Positions 31,458 through 40,771 are shown, numbered from the stretch's first letter. The stretch: DNA of 64,000 nucleotides from CBDDHT01 sp965228615 (GCA_965228615.1 CBDDHT010000005.1:186001-250000), one strand, 5' to 3'. Program-made: numbers and translations. The notes: a model not told the origin generated them from the letters alone.

Positions 31458-31746
31458 TGCGCCGGGCCTCAACAGAGCGCGGGTTCACCGCGCTCTTTCA
31501 CGCCCGACACTGTTGTTCGGAGCAGACCGGGAGCTGGTGCTCGTGACCGGTCTTGCCTCGGTCATTCTGATTTTCGTGATCCTGAAGCCCTATGCCGCTG
31601 TGCTCGGCGTGGCGATCTGGATCGTGGTCGTTGGCGTGCTGCGGATGATGGCCAAGGCAGACCCTCTGATGCGCGCTGTCTATCTGCGGCACGTCAAATA
31701 CCGCGCCTACTACCGGCCGACATCCACGCCCTGGCGGAAATACTGA
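31450..31746 (+). CDS. trbD: TrbD, T4SS inner-membrane protein
   Basis: A 98-residue VirB3-like protein. The GTG at 31450 overlaps the trbC stop by 8 bases and gives the family length. Two membrane segments (LVLVTGLASVILIFVI, GVAIWIVVVGVLRMM) and a C-terminal RHVKYRAYYRPTSTPWR are typical. It lies between trbC and the truncated trbE start and is intact but probably no longer part of a working channel. Confidence 0.88.
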   Translation: MTDAPGLNRARVHRALSRPTLLFGADRELVLVTGLASVILIFVILKPYAAVLGVAIWIVVVGVLRMMAKADPLMRAVYLRHVKYRAYYRPTSTPWRKY

Positions 31747-31748
31747 AC

Positions 31749-32270
31749 ATGGTTGCCCTCAAAAGATTCCGGCACGTCGCGCCATCCTTTTCCGACCTGC
31801 TCCCTTATGCCTTCATTCTGCTCGCCGGCATGGCAATTGCCGAAATGCGCGGTGCGGTTATAACGGGTCGCAACGGCCTGCTCTGGGGCGTTGCAGGGTT
31901 CGTCGCGTTCCACTTCGCGCCCGGATTCAGCCTAGCTCCCGAAGTGCCCGGCGTCGCGGCGGCGGATGTTTTTGCCCGGCAGATTTGGTGGTGGGCCACC
32001 GTCCTTACCGCAGGCGCCGGATTGTGGCTGATCGCATTCGGCCGTAACTGGGTGGCCTGGGGCGCAGCAGCAATGCTGCTGCTGGCACCACACGTGATCG
32101 GCGCGCCAGAGCCGGACACCTTCACCGGCCCAGTTCCGACCGAGATCGGGGCAATGTTTGCCAGCCGTGCCTTTGGCGTCGGAATGGCAGCCTGGCTTCT
32201 GCTTGGTTGTTTTGCAGGTTTTTTCTGGCAGCGCGAGAGGGCGAGGGTCGGCGCAACGCAGGCGGCCTGA
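31749..32270 (+). pseudogene. Chimera: trbE start fused to CbtA fragment
   Basis: A 173-codon open frame. The first 20 residues, MVALKRFRHVAPSFSDLLPY, match the invariable start of TrbE (VirB4-type ATPase), in its correct place two bases after trbD. From about residue 21 the protein becomes the C-terminal two thirds of CbtA, a predicted cobalt transporter subunit (GLLWGVAGFVAFHFAP, ADVFARQIWWW, LAPHVIGAPEP) with four or so membrane segments. A deletion or insertion joined the two genes in frame at about 31.81 kb. The cobalt-transporter part lacks its N-terminal helices and the usual cbtB partner is missing. It may still be translated from the trb signals. Confidence 0.8.
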
Positions 32271-32292
32271 TCCGGAATCTAAATCATAACCG

Positions 32293-32329
32293 ACCGGGCG
32301 AAACATCTCGTTTTGCCCGGTTTCTTTTT
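32293..32329 (+). terminator. Intrinsic terminator after cbtA fragment
   Basis: ACCGGGCGAAAC pairs with GTTTTGCCCGGT, followed by TTCTTTTT. It lies 22 bases after the stop of the chimeric gene and ends the trb/cbtA transcript. Confidence 0.85.
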
Positions 32330-32347
32330 AAGGAAACCTGAAACCCC

Positions 32348-32872
32348 ATGGAACGCTCTCTCGCACTCTTCGCCATCGGGCTGGTCTTTGGCGGAGGCAT
32401 CGGCTTTGTTGTTGCCGCAAGCAATGGTGTCGCACTTGACGGTCACGACCACTCATCAGCCAGCGATCACCAGATGCAGACCACATCAGTGCAGCTCAGA
32501 ACTAATCATTCCGGCCAAACCGCTGGCCACGACCACAACAGGACCACCTCAGTACCTGGCGGTCCCGATGCACCGTCCTTGAAAATCAGTGTCTCGCAGG
32601 ATCCGGTTAGCGGCTACAATCTCCATATCATGACAGAAAATTTCACCTTTGCGCCCGAGCGGGCTGGCTTGGATCATGTGTTGGGCGAGGGCCATGCTCA
32701 CGTATATGTAAATGGCGTGAAAGTCGCGCGGCACTACAGTGCATGGCTCCACCTGCCGACTCTTCCAAAAGGTGATGCGACGGTTGAGGTTACGCTCAAT
32801 TCCAACGATCACCGAATGCTTGCTGTCGAGACGGAACCGCTCAAGGCTGCGGTAACTGTGAACGTGAAATAG
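32348..32872 (+). CDS. His-rich exported metal-binding-like protein
   Basis: A 174-residue protein with an N-terminal membrane anchor or signal (FAIGLVFGGGIGFVVAAS), then a His-rich stretch at about 33-65 (GHDHSSASDHQMQT, AGHDHNRT). The C-terminal domain has GEGHAHVYVNGVKVARHYSA and TLNSNDHRML. That domain is known from exported proteins near metal genes but has no defined function. The His clusters suggest Co, Zn or Cu binding in the periplasm. It lies just after the cbtA terminator. Confidence 0.6.
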   Translation: MERSLALFAIGLVFGGGIGFVVAASNGVALDGHDHSSASDHQMQTTSVQLRTNHSGQTAGHDHNRTTSVPGGPDAPSLKISVSQDPVSGYNLHIMTENFTFAPERAGLDHVLGEGHAHVYVNGVKVARHYSAWLHLPTLPKGDATVEVTLNSNDHRMLAVETEPLKAAVTVNVK

Positions 32873-32874
32873 GC

Positions 32875-33201
32875 TTATAGCGCCGGAATGCGCGCTCTGA
32901 GGCAGAACCGGAGACGTCCACATGGTCGGGCGTCTTCGATCCAGCCTTTGTCCGCTGCCAGAAAGTTTCCGGCCGTCGAGACGATATCGGCAATGTCGTC
33001 CGGAAAGATAACACCGGAAAAAAGGTATGCCGCTCTACCAACTCCCTGAAACGCAACCGTAATTGGCTGCTCGCAGGCCCCCATGCATTCAATCTGTGTA
33101 ACTTCCATTGCCATTCCTGCCTCGTTCAATGATCGACGCAATGCATCCAGATCTGGCGGAGGGTCGCTTTTGCATGTACTGCAAACGATAATACGGTTCA
33201 T
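32875..33201 (-). CDS. DUF1636 family protein
   Basis: A 108-residue protein starting MNRIIVCSTCKSDPPPDLDA at the ATG at 33201. The CSTC near the start and IECMGACEQPITVAFQG in the middle give the four-cysteine pattern of DUF1636, similar to thioredoxin-like ferredoxins. The family often neighbours cobalamin or cobalt genes, fitting the CbtA fragment nearby. It faces the His-rich protein gene convergently. Confidence 0.75.
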   Translation of the reverse strand: MNRIIVCSTCKSDPPPDLDALRRSLNEAGMAMEVTQIECMGACEQPITVAFQGVGRAAYLFSGVIFPDDIADIVSTAGNFLAADKGWIEDARPCGRLRFCLRARIPAL

Positions 33202-33324
33202 TCGGTCACCTTTGCCGGCAGTGGTGGCACAGCACTGCGAAAGCGTACAAAGCAACACATTTTTTGTCATTCGGATTAAGTCGTATTGTGTTCGACAAAT
33301 TTATTCTTCCAATTGAGAAATCAC

Positions 33325-33355
33325 TTGAATCTATAGTGGCTAGAGGGTGTATACG
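33325..33355 (+). promoter_or_regulatory. MerR-type promoter 1
   Basis: TTGAAT (33325-33330) and TATACG (33350-33355) are 19 bases apart, the long spacer required by MerR activators. The spacer holds an imperfect dyad CTATAGTGGCTAGAG. It matches three other sites in the window (54.07, 58.00, 58.85 kb) and drives the DsbA and M23 genes downstream. Confidence 0.8.
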
Positions 33356-33735
33356 CCTGACGAATTAAGAAATCCGACTCAGGCACATCTTTTGGCCAAA
33401 TCGCAATCTCGTAAATACCCGGCTACAGGTAACGGCTATAAGTTTGCCCATTCTGCTGACCTCGACGGGCCTGCGCGCGCGCTCTGGCTATTGTTCCATG
33501 ATCCGGCCTATGTATCCAAAAGTTGCCTGCCGGAAGCAACTGCTCTGAAAGTAGCAGTTAGGGATGACTGTCAAGTTCCTACAGACGATCTAGCGACTAA
33601 GCGTCATCACTGGCCTCATTTTGCTCTGGAACAGCACGACCAAAAGATCTTCAGAACCATAATCTCAATGCTAGCAAGGCTGGCAATAGTACTTGAGCCA
33701 AATCTGCCGGCCTCATCTCTGAAGGTTTCCCGCAA
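33356..33735 (+). other. Leader region before dsbA, doubtful ORF
   Basis: An open frame of 130 codons starts with a GTG at 33347 inside the promoter -10 region and ends in ATGA overlapping the DsbA start. A start inside the promoter is not usable, and no good internal start with a ribosome-binding site is seen. A shorter coupled gene cannot be excluded. Otherwise this is a long untranslated leader. Confidence 0.3.
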
Positions 33736-34389
33736 ATGAACAACAAATCAATTGTTCTCTCAGTGGCTGTATTTGGGCTGATACTGCTCAGCGTTGCGGC
33801 CTGGTTTTTCGTTCGTCCGATGTTTATGAGAGCAGCGATTCCAACCGAACAGACACTGGCGGTGTTGAGGCCTCATTCGCCCATTATTGGGCCTGAGGAC
33901 GCACCTGTTACTATCGTCGAGTTTTTTGATCCTACTTGCGAAGCCTGTCGCAAGATTTATCCGGTTGTTAGGGATATCATGGCTGAGTATGGCGATACAG
34001 TGCGCCTGGCGATTCGCTACGTGGCCTTTGAAGGCAAGGGATCAGTGGAAGCGATCCGAGTACTGGAAGTTGCGCGGAAACAAGGGGTGTTTCAACCCGT
34101 GTTAGAGGCACTTTTGCGCGACCAGAAAAGATGGGCCAAAGACGGAGCGCCAGAACAAGAACTCATCATTCAGATATCAACGGAGGCCGGCCTCGATCCA
34201 GAAGCTGCGCGAACTCAGATGCTGGAACCCATTATAGCTGCAACGATTAACCAGGACCGCGCCGATGCTGAAGTCTTAGGCGTAACCCAGACGCCCACGT
34301 TTTTCGTTAACGGCCGGTCCGTCAATTCGTTTGGCGAGGCGGAACTGAGGGCTTTGGTGAACGAAGAGGTGGCCGCTTCGCGGAAGTAA
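33736..34389 (+). CDS. DsbA-family thiol oxidoreductase
   Basis: A 217-residue membrane-anchored thioredoxin-fold protein. One N-terminal segment (SVAVFGLILLSVAAWFFV) is followed by APVTIVEFFDPTCEACRKIY with the active pair Cys68-x-x-Cys71, an inserted helical domain and the cis-Pro segment VTQTPTFFVNG. It is a close paralogue of the DsbA at 59.6 kb. It follows MerR-type promoter 1 and precedes an M23 endopeptidase with a 114-base gap. The acidic CEAC centre and metal promoter suggest repair or oxidation of periplasmic thiols under metal stress; that is inferred. Confidence 0.88.
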   Translation: MNNKSIVLSVAVFGLILLSVAAWFFVRPMFMRAAIPTEQTLAVLRPHSPIIGPEDAPVTIVEFFDPTCEACRKIYPVVRDIMAEYGDTVRLAIRYVAFEGKGSVEAIRVLEVARKQGVFQPVLEALLRDQKRWAKDGAPEQELIIQISTEAGLDPEAARTQMLEPIIAATINQDRADAEVLGVTQTPTFFVNGRSVNSFGEAELRALVNEEVAASRK

Positions 34390-34503
34390 CCAACAGCAAA
34401 CAGGGAACAGGATCTGTTTGAGGGGCGATGGCAATCTAATGGCATCGCGCTGCACAAACGAATTTGATCCGCAGATTAGTTGCCTAACATCGGACAGATT
34501 GCA

Positions 34504-36507
34504 ATGCACTTTGGCGCTACCCCAAACGCCCAGTCCTCAAAAATCGAACTCGGTCAAGAACCGCCGCTGCTTGGTTACGAAGGGTTGTATGGCATGCCGG
34601 ACCGGCGAGGGGTTTCACTGCGCTGGTTCGCTGGTTCAGCACTCACTGGTGTCACATCCCTGTTCTTGATGGGCGGCGCGCTATTCGCTGCCTTTGACGG
34701 CCAATACGAAGTTGAAAGGGCGAAATCCTCGAGTGCTTTATTGAATGAGTTGTCGATCTCGAACAACGGTTACAGCAAAGAAGACAGGGTTCTGCGATCG
34801 GCGACTGAATATTCCAGCAAGCAATTAATAGATGTGAATATTGTCTCCCGTGAGGGCGACAGAGATAACATTCGCGCTCAACCACATATTTTCATCAGCG
34901 CTACGCTTGCTACCAAGAAAGACCCGTCGCTTGCATCTCAAATTCCGGCCTTCAGTACGCTGAACATATTTTCTAGGAGTGCGGAGAAAGAAGCGACAGG
35001 GGCAACCGAGGGAGTTGCAACTTCTCTTCTTGCCGACTCGCTGTACGGTGCGAAATTGGCCAATGATGTCAGTATAAGCCTTACACCATTTCCATCATCG
35101 AACACGGATTTCGATTTGGACAAGACGTTGTCAGAATCGGAAATTGAATTGAAAGTTCGCAAATTTATCCGGACCCGTTCGGTGGATGCAACTAACATGG
35201 GTTATGAAGCAGTGATTGATCCTGGGCGTTTCGACTTCAATTTGGCGCTTCAGCCAGATTTGGAGCGCTATGCGGTTCGGATAACGCCGGAAAACGTTTC
35301 TTTCGTGTCAAAACGCGATGACGATATTCGGTTAGCCGGAATGGATGAAAGCATTGTGCCAGTGGCTCAGGGGCAAAACCTTACGGGGACCCTCCTAAAT
35401 CAGCAGGTTCCAGAAGTAGAAGCTGCATCGATCACACTTGCGTTTCAGCGATTGTATGGAATCTCCAAACTTGAAGACGGACAACGACTCCGAATAGCGT
35501 ACGCGCCCTCACAGGACGATCCGGAGCGAAAGCTGCCCGTGCGCATCAGTCTGTATAGCGATACGAAACACGAAGCGACCGTTGCCCAATCAGACGGCGG
35601 CGATTACATCAAAGCCCGGCCGCCTAGCACCTTTCCAGCAGCAGCCTTTGCTGACGCGGATCGTGTCTCCCATAGCGGGCCAACGCCAGCGCTATACGAT
35701 AGTCTTTATCAAACTGCACTTGAGCAAGACATACCAAAAAACATTGTAAATGAACTTGTTCGCATGTTTTCCTTTAGCATCGATTTCAATGCCTCGACTA
35801 GGCCTGGTGCTACCATAGAGCTTCTATATTCCAGAGATGACCGTAACTTCGGATCTGAGATCCACTTTGCTGCGCTGAGCAATGGCAAGACAACGCTGGA
35901 ATTTTACCGTTTCCGGACGCCTGACGATGGAGCTACTGACTTTTACGATGCGTTCGGCCAAAGCGCAGAGAAGTTCCTGATCAGGAAACCGATTGATGGT
36001 GGCAGGTTCCGATCCGGCTTCGGCATGCGTCGGCATCCCGTCTACAAATATTCAAGAATGCATAAGGGAGTGGACTGGTCTGCTCCGCGCGGGACACCGA
36101 TCATGGCAGCTGGAGATGGTACCGTGATAAAGGCAGGTTGGAGTTCCGGCTATGGGAAGCGAATTGAACTTCAACACACCAATGGATACACGACCACCTA
36201 CAATCATCAGACCGGATTTGCCAAAGGCATAAAGGAAGGTGTTCGCGTCAAACAGGGACAGATCATCGGCTATGTTGGCTCGACTGGACTTTCAACAGGA
36301 CCTCACCTTCACTTCGAGATGCTAGCTAATGGCCAACCTTTGGATCCAATGCGAGCCAGGCTTCCAGAAGGACGCGTGCTCGATAGAGAAATGCGTGAAA
36401 GATTTGAGTCCGAACGAAGTGCGCTCGACAACTTATTACGTGACGCCCGTAGGCCCCGAATTTTGCAACATGACTACAATGAGGAAGCGTTCAATCAAGC
36501 AATCTGA
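34504..36507 (+). CDS. M23-family peptidoglycan endopeptidase
   Basis: A 667-residue protein if started at the ATG at 34504; a TTG at 34480 is also in frame. A short cytoplasmic start and one membrane segment (TGVTSLFLMGGALFAAF) precede a long periplasmic region. The C-terminal LytM domain has HKGVDWSAPRGTPIMAAG (His and Asp zinc ligands, near 520) and GPHLHFEM (HxH, near 602). Such enzymes cut peptide cross-links in murein or activate other hydrolases. It lies behind dsbA and probably shares MerR-type promoter 1. AT content is higher than in the tra region, suggesting recent transfer. Confidence 0.88.
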   Translation: MHFGATPNAQSSKIELGQEPPLLGYEGLYGMPDRRGVSLRWFAGSALTGVTSLFLMGGALFAAFDGQYEVERAKSSSALLNELSISNNGYSKEDRVLRSATEYSSKQLIDVNIVSREGDRDNIRAQPHIFISATLATKKDPSLASQIPAFSTLNIFSRSAEKEATGATEGVATSLLADSLYGAKLANDVSISLTPFPSSNTDFDLDKTLSESEIELKVRKFIRTRSVDATNMGYEAVIDPGRFDFNLALQPDLERYAVRITPENVSFVSKRDDDIRLAGMDESIVPVAQGQNLTGTLLNQQVPEVEAASITLAFQRLYGISKLEDGQRLRIAYAPSQDDPERKLPVRISLYSDTKHEATVAQSDGGDYIKARPPSTFPAAAFADADRVSHSGPTPALYDSLYQTALEQDIPKNIVNELVRMFSFSIDFNASTRPGATIELLYSRDDRNFGSEIHFAALSNGKTTLEFYRFRTPDDGATDFYDAFGQSAEKFLIRKPIDGGRFRSGFGMRRHPVYKYSRMHKGVDWSAPRGTPIMAAGDGTVIKAGWSSGYGKRIELQHTNGYTTTYNHQTGFAKGIKEGVRVKQGQIIGYVGSTGLSTGPHLHFEMLANGQPLDPMRARLPEGRVLDREMRERFESERSALDNLLRDARRPRILQHDYNEEAFNQAI

Positions 36508-36794
36508 TGTTGAACTAAAAAGAGGTGTTTCTTAGAGGTTGTTCGATCCTTTTCATTACACTAAGGCCACCGCAAGTGTGCGTTACCATTTGGAACCGTG
36601 CCGCCGGTAAAGCCAGCCGGGTCTGCAACACGTATACTGAGTGCTTGTTAGCCAGATCCAAAATATCCTTCTGCCGCGTCGTTTGCCGCAGTGCATAATA
36701 TCGGAAGTCTTTGGCTGCAAATCTCCTCCGGCATGAAATCAGCGCCCATAGGATCAAACTCGGGGAAACGAAAGGCCGTTCCATAAAACTGTGC

Positions 36795-37295
36795 TTACCG
36801 TCGCCTTAGTCTTTGAAAACTCAGTTGCAGAAATCTTCCAAGAGCTGTCATCCATTCGTCCAACGAACGATCACTCACAATCGGCCGCGTTCTTTGAAAG
36901 AACAGATGAAAGACTGCGAGAATGAGTAGCAGCGTTACGCCCCAGGAAATTAATGTGTCAGAAAGGAAGTGACCGCCGAATGCGATTCTGTTGGATGACA
37001 GGATGAAGCAAAGCGGCAGCACCAATAGCAGCATCGCTTTGCGCCACGTAGCGGGAACTAGAAAGGCGACTGAAGTCAACCAAATGGCGGAAGACGCTTC
37101 TCCAGAGACGAAAGAACAGTTTCGGTCACAATAGTCAGTGACTTTCCAGACAGTTTGATAGGGTAGGTCTCCGCCGAACTCAGCCACATGTTGCGGTCTC
37201 GGGCGACCCCAATTGTCCTTCAAGATCAAATTTACGAGCACGCCGGGGCCAAGAACCAGAGTCGACAGCAGAAACAAGGGTTGGCGGAGTGGCAT
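36795..37295 (-). pseudogene. LpxE-like PAP2 phosphatase, C-terminal half
   Basis: The C-terminal 166 codons of a membrane phosphatase of the PAP2/LpxE type. The motifs are KDNWGRPRP (K-x6-RP), CSFVSGEASS (second motif, Glu in place of the usual His) and NRIAFGGHFLSD (R-x5-H-x3-D). Membrane segments alternate with them. The N-terminal half lies at 42054-42408 beyond an IS66-family insertion. Removing the element and one copy of the 8-bp duplication TGAGCGGT joins the halves exactly in frame (...DRPPL-MPLRQ...), giving about 284 residues. The family removes phosphate from lipid A or phospholipids. Confidence 0.85.
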
Positions 37296-37340
37296 GAGCG
37301 GTGTAACCGTCCGGTGAACACCGCGGCGATGGCGGTTTGA

Positions 37341-37985
37341 TCAATTGTCGGATTTCGAGCGGGTATTCTTTGTCAATCGCACTTTGGCGGCATTGCGGCG
37401 GTTTGCGATGCGCAAAAGCGCATATTTGATCGGAAGTTCGTCGATGGTGTCCGGGTCGTACTCGTCGGCCCATTCAGTTGCGTCGGCGTGATTGGGATGG
37501 CTCGGATCGGCCAGCGCGTCAAGCATGCCATAGAAGCCAGGAATTCCGCCGCAATCCTCTGGTGGTGCGTTTCTACCGCCGCCGACATAGCACGGATAGG
37601 GGGTCGCCGGATTGCCGCTCCGGACGTCGGTCACCGTGAGCCGATGCTCCCAGCTGTCACCGAAGTCATAGAGGTAATTGATCGTCGTCTTGCGAGGCTT
37701 CAGTATGTCGCGCAGACGCACCGTGGCCGCCTCCCTGCGTGGCTCCGTTCCCCAATTTTCGTCCATCGGCAGGCCGTATCTTTGCTTGTCGACGGTGAAC
37801 TCCCAGAGATGGTGGTCGAACCAGCCCATCACGGCCTGGATAACGTCGTGCAGCACTTTCAGGGTGATTGAGGTCGGCACTTCGACCTCGCGCCAGATCA
37901 GGGGATCGGTGTCCTGCAATTCGATGCGGACCGTTGCGATCTCGTTTATGCTGTCGGATGCGGCGGTTTTTGGTGATTTGCTCAT
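37341..37985 (-). CDS. pRiA4b ORF-3-like IS66 passenger protein
   Basis: A 214-residue protein starting MSKSPKTAASDSINEIATVR at the ATG at 37985, which overlaps the tnpC stop (ATGA). The central part (RIELQDTDPLIWREVEVP, HHLWEFTVDKQRYG, YLYDFGDSWEHRLTV) is the plasmid pRiA4b ORF-3 domain. This domain is often found just downstream of IS66 tnpC as a passenger. Its role in transposition is unknown. Confidence 0.85.
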   Translation of the reverse strand: MSKSPKTAASDSINEIATVRIELQDTDPLIWREVEVPTSITLKVLHDVIQAVMGWFDHHLWEFTVDKQRYGLPMDENWGTEPRREAATVRLRDILKPRKTTINYLYDFGDSWEHRLTVTDVRSGNPATPYPCYVGGGRNAPPEDCGGIPGFYGMLDALADPSHPNHADATEWADEYDPDTIDELPIKYALLRIANRRNAAKVRLTKNTRSKSDN

Positions 37986-39628
37986 GCCGCCGATCTCGCA
38001 GATTTCGTCTGCCAGTTCCAGGGTAGCAGTTCCTCGACCTGGGATACGGGCGTTTCGGCGATGCGGCCGAGGACATCGGCAAGCCAGGCTTGCGGGTCGA
38101 CATCGTTGAGCTTTGCCGTGTTGAGCAGCGTCGCCATGAAGGCGGCGCGGTCGGCACCGCGATCCGATCCCGCGAACAGCCATGACTTCCTTCCGAGGGC
38201 AAAGCCTCGCAAGGCCCGTTCGGCCGCATTGTTCGTCAGGCAGATCCGGCCGTCGTGAAGGAAGGTGGTGAAGCCGTCCCAACGCTTGAGTATGTAATCA
38301 ATTGCCTCGGCAACCGAGGAGCTGCGCGACAGCTTGCTCCGCTCAGACCGCAGCCATTCCTCAAGACCTTCAGCAAGCGGAACGCTGTCCCCGCGCCGCC
38401 GCTCCAGGCGTTCGCCTGCGTTGAGCCCGTTGATCTCGCGCTCGATGTCGAACAGGGCATCGATGCGCTTGACCGCCTCCAGCGCTATCGGTGAGATCGG
38501 TGCAGCGTTCTTCCTGCGCCTGGCGTTGGCGGCGATATCGGCAAGCACGAAGAACTTGCGGCGCGCATGTGACCAACACAGCGCCTGGGTCAGCGGACCA
38601 GGATCACGGTCCACCTTGAACAGCGGATTGTAGCCGCTGTAGGCGTCAGCTTGCAGAATACCGGTGAAGCTCTTCAGATGGCGCTCGGGATGTTCCTGGC
38701 GCCGGTTGCGAGAGGCATAATAAAGGGCTGCCGGCGGAGCCGTCCCTTTGGCATTCGGGCCGCCGAATGGGCGATCGTCGCGGACATAGGTCCAGATGCG
38801 GCCGGTATCGGCCTTGCCCTTGGCCAGGATCGGCACGGTGGTGTCGTCGCCGTGCAACCTCTCGGCACTCAGCACATGCGCTTCGATCAGCGAATGGATC
38901 GGCTTGAGTGCCCCCGCGCAGGCGCCGACCTGGTCGGCCAGCGTCGACAGGCTGAGATCGATGCCCTCGCGCCAATAACGCTCACTTTGCCGGTTCAGCG
39001 GCTGATGCTGTGCAAACTTCTCAAACAAGATCATCGCCAGGAGGTTCGGACCGGCAAAGCCGCGCGGCGTCACATGGAACGGAGCCGGTGGCTGGGTGAT
39101 CTTCTCGCACTCCCGGCAGGTGAACTTCTCCCGCACGGTCTGGATCACCTTCCACTGGCGCGGGATCACTTCCAGCGTCTCGGTGACATCCTCACCGAGC
39201 TTCGCCAGCTTTGCGGACCCGCAGCACGGGCAACTCTCCGGTGCGGCGACAACAACACGCTCGCGCGGCAGATGCTCCGGAAACGGTTTCTTTGACGGAC
39301 GTCGGCGTTCAAACGCTTTGATGGTCGATGTTCGCGCCGAGACCTCAGCCGCCAGCTCGTCCTGGGCTGCATCGGCCTCCAGCTCTTCGAGCTGTAATTC
39401 CAACTGTTCCAGAAGACGGGCCTTGCGCTCAGAACGGTGTCCGTGGATCTCCCGCTTGAGCTTCTCGATCTCCAGCTTCAGCCGGGCGATCAGGACTTCC
39501 GAGTGCGAGTTCACCGCCTGCGCACGGGTGGCGAGTGCCTCAGCTTCACGGCGAGCCGCACGCTCTGCGAGGATCATCGCGTGTGCACTGGCAAGGTCGT
39601 CGGGAAGGTCTTCGGCCGCATCGAGCAT
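37982..39628 (-). CDS. tnpC: IS66 transposase TnpC
   Basis: A 548-residue IS66-type DDE transposase. An N-terminal leucine-rich coil and a zinc-finger segment (PESCPCCGSAKLAKLGEDVT, CRECEKI) lead to the catalytic domain with HGDDTTVPIL, QADAYSGYNPLF and, near the C-terminus, ICLTNNAAERALRGFALGRK with the catalytic Glu. The reading frame is intact. It follows tnpB with a 45-base gap. Confidence 0.93.
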   Translation of the reverse strand: MLDAAEDLPDDLASAHAMILAERAARREAEALATRAQAVNSHSEVLIARLKLEIEKLKREIHGHRSERKARLLEQLELQLEELEADAAQDELAAEVSARTSTIKAFERRRPSKKPFPEHLPRERVVVAAPESCPCCGSAKLAKLGEDVTETLEVIPRQWKVIQTVREKFTCRECEKITQPPAPFHVTPRGFAGPNLLAMILFEKFAQHQPLNRQSERYWREGIDLSLSTLADQVGACAGALKPIHSLIEAHVLSAERLHGDDTTVPILAKGKADTGRIWTYVRDDRPFGGPNAKGTAPPAALYYASRNRRQEHPERHLKSFTGILQADAYSGYNPLFKVDRDPGPLTQALCWSHARRKFFVLADIAANARRRKNAAPISPIALEAVKRIDALFDIEREINGLNAGERLERRRGDSVPLAEGLEEWLRSERSKLSRSSSVAEAIDYILKRWDGFTTFLHDGRICLTNNAAERALRGFALGRKSWLFAGSDRGADRAAFMATLLNTAKLNDVDPQAWLADVLGRIAETPVSQVEELLPWNWQTKSARSAA

Positions 39629-39673
39629 GGCTGGATGGAATCACATTCGTACCCACCACGCCAGCGCTTTCCA

Positions 39674-40021
39674 CTATCCGGCCGAGCTCGGCCGCCAGGT
39701 TTTTTGCGGCATCCGCCAATCGATGCCTTCCAGCAGATATCCGAGTTGGGCCGGGGTGATGGACACCGTGCCGTCCGTCGCCGATGGCCAGATGAACCGG
39801 CCGCGTTCCAGCTTCTTCGTGAACAGGCAGGCCCCTTGTCCATCGTGCCAGATCACCTTGATCAAGCCGCCGCTCCGGCCGCGGAAGACAAACAGGTGGC
39901 CGCTCATAGGATCATGCCTCAGTGTCTCCTGAACCATCAGCGACAGGCCGGGAAAGCCTCTGCGCATATCCGTATGGCCTGTCGCGAGCCAGACCTTCAC
40001 ACCGCTCGGGACCGGGATCAT
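39674..40021 (-). CDS. tnpB: IS66 accessory protein TnpB
   Basis: A 115-residue IS66 Orf2 protein: VWLATGHTDMRRGFPGLSLM, SGHLFVFRGRSGGLIKVIWH and a late TPAQLGYLLEGIDWR. Its ATG overlaps the tnpA stop by 4 bases. It is required with TnpA and TnpC for IS66 movement. Confidence 0.93.
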   Translation of the reverse strand: MIPVPSGVKVWLATGHTDMRRGFPGLSLMVQETLRHDPMSGHLFVFRGRSGGLIKVIWHDGQGACLFTKKLERGRFIWPSATDGTVSITPAQLGYLLEGIDWRMPQKTWRPSSAG

Positions 40022-40455
40022 CGCCGCTCCAGGAGATCGAGAATGCGTCCCAGAGCTTCCGTGTCGATATCACTGTCGACCCGGACCCGTTTACCCCGGC
40101 CCAGATCGATCGTTACAACGCTCGGCTTGCGACGCGCACGTTGCGGCGGTGTCGGTTCCGGCGACTGATCCGGAGCCAACAGAGACCGCGCATCGGAAAT
40201 TGTCACCGGGATAAATTGCGGAGCAGGCGAAGGTGCGGGTGTTGCACGGTCCGTCGACGCCCGACCGTCGGAGATCGTGCAGAGTTGTTTGCGCCACCTA
40301 AATAACTGGCTCACGTGGCAACCCGCCGCCCGGGCAATCTCCGACACGCTTGCTCCAGGTTCAAGGCACGCCGCGACAAGCCGCTCCTTATCTTCCTGCG
40401 ACCACCGCCGGCGGCGCTCCACCGACGTGATCACCTCAATATGCTGATTGGTCAT
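40018..40455 (-). CDS. tnpA: IS66 accessory protein TnpA
   Basis: A 145-residue helix-turn-helix protein starting at the ATG at 40455 behind GAGGAG; a GTG at 40497 upstream lacks such a site. RRRWSQEDKERLVAACLEPG and VSEIARAAGCHVSQLFRWRK are the IS3/IS66-type DNA-binding segment. It is the first gene of the tnpABC set. Confidence 0.9.
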   Translation of the reverse strand: MTNQHIEVITSVERRRRWSQEDKERLVAACLEPGASVSEIARAAGCHVSQLFRWRKQLCTISDGRASTDRATPAPSPAPQFIPVTISDARSLLAPDQSPEPTPPQRARRKPSVVTIDLGRGKRVRVDSDIDTEALGRILDLLERR

Positions 40456-40771
40456 ATGACTACTCCTCTTATGTTCGTTTACAAGAGGTGGAGACACAAC
40501 TTCCCCGCCGCCTTGAGGCGGATGCGGCTAATCAACACCGTTGAACAAAGCAGGAGGCAAGGCATTTCGACGACGGTTGGCATACTCTTATTCGCGGGTT
40601 GATTACCGCATTTCCGTTTGTTCGTCTGGGGCTGCCTCGGTCTAGTGTCGGGCGTAGAATAAATCTGCCACATAGGAGTATCGAGGGTTCCCCACCGCGG
40701 CCCTGCCTCCAACTTTGATCAACAGATAATGTTTTCCAAGAGGACCTGATCGGACGTGCAGCAGGCCTGTT

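Noticed and set aside
33347..33739. 130-codon frame ending in ATGA overlap with dsbA
   Set aside because: Its start lies inside the promoter -10 region and its sequence resembles no protein family; no internal start with a ribosome-binding site was found. Kept only as a leader.
36515..36784. 89-codon leftward frame between the M23 gene and the phosphatase fragment
   Set aside because: No ribosome-binding site and no protein-like pattern; probably chance.
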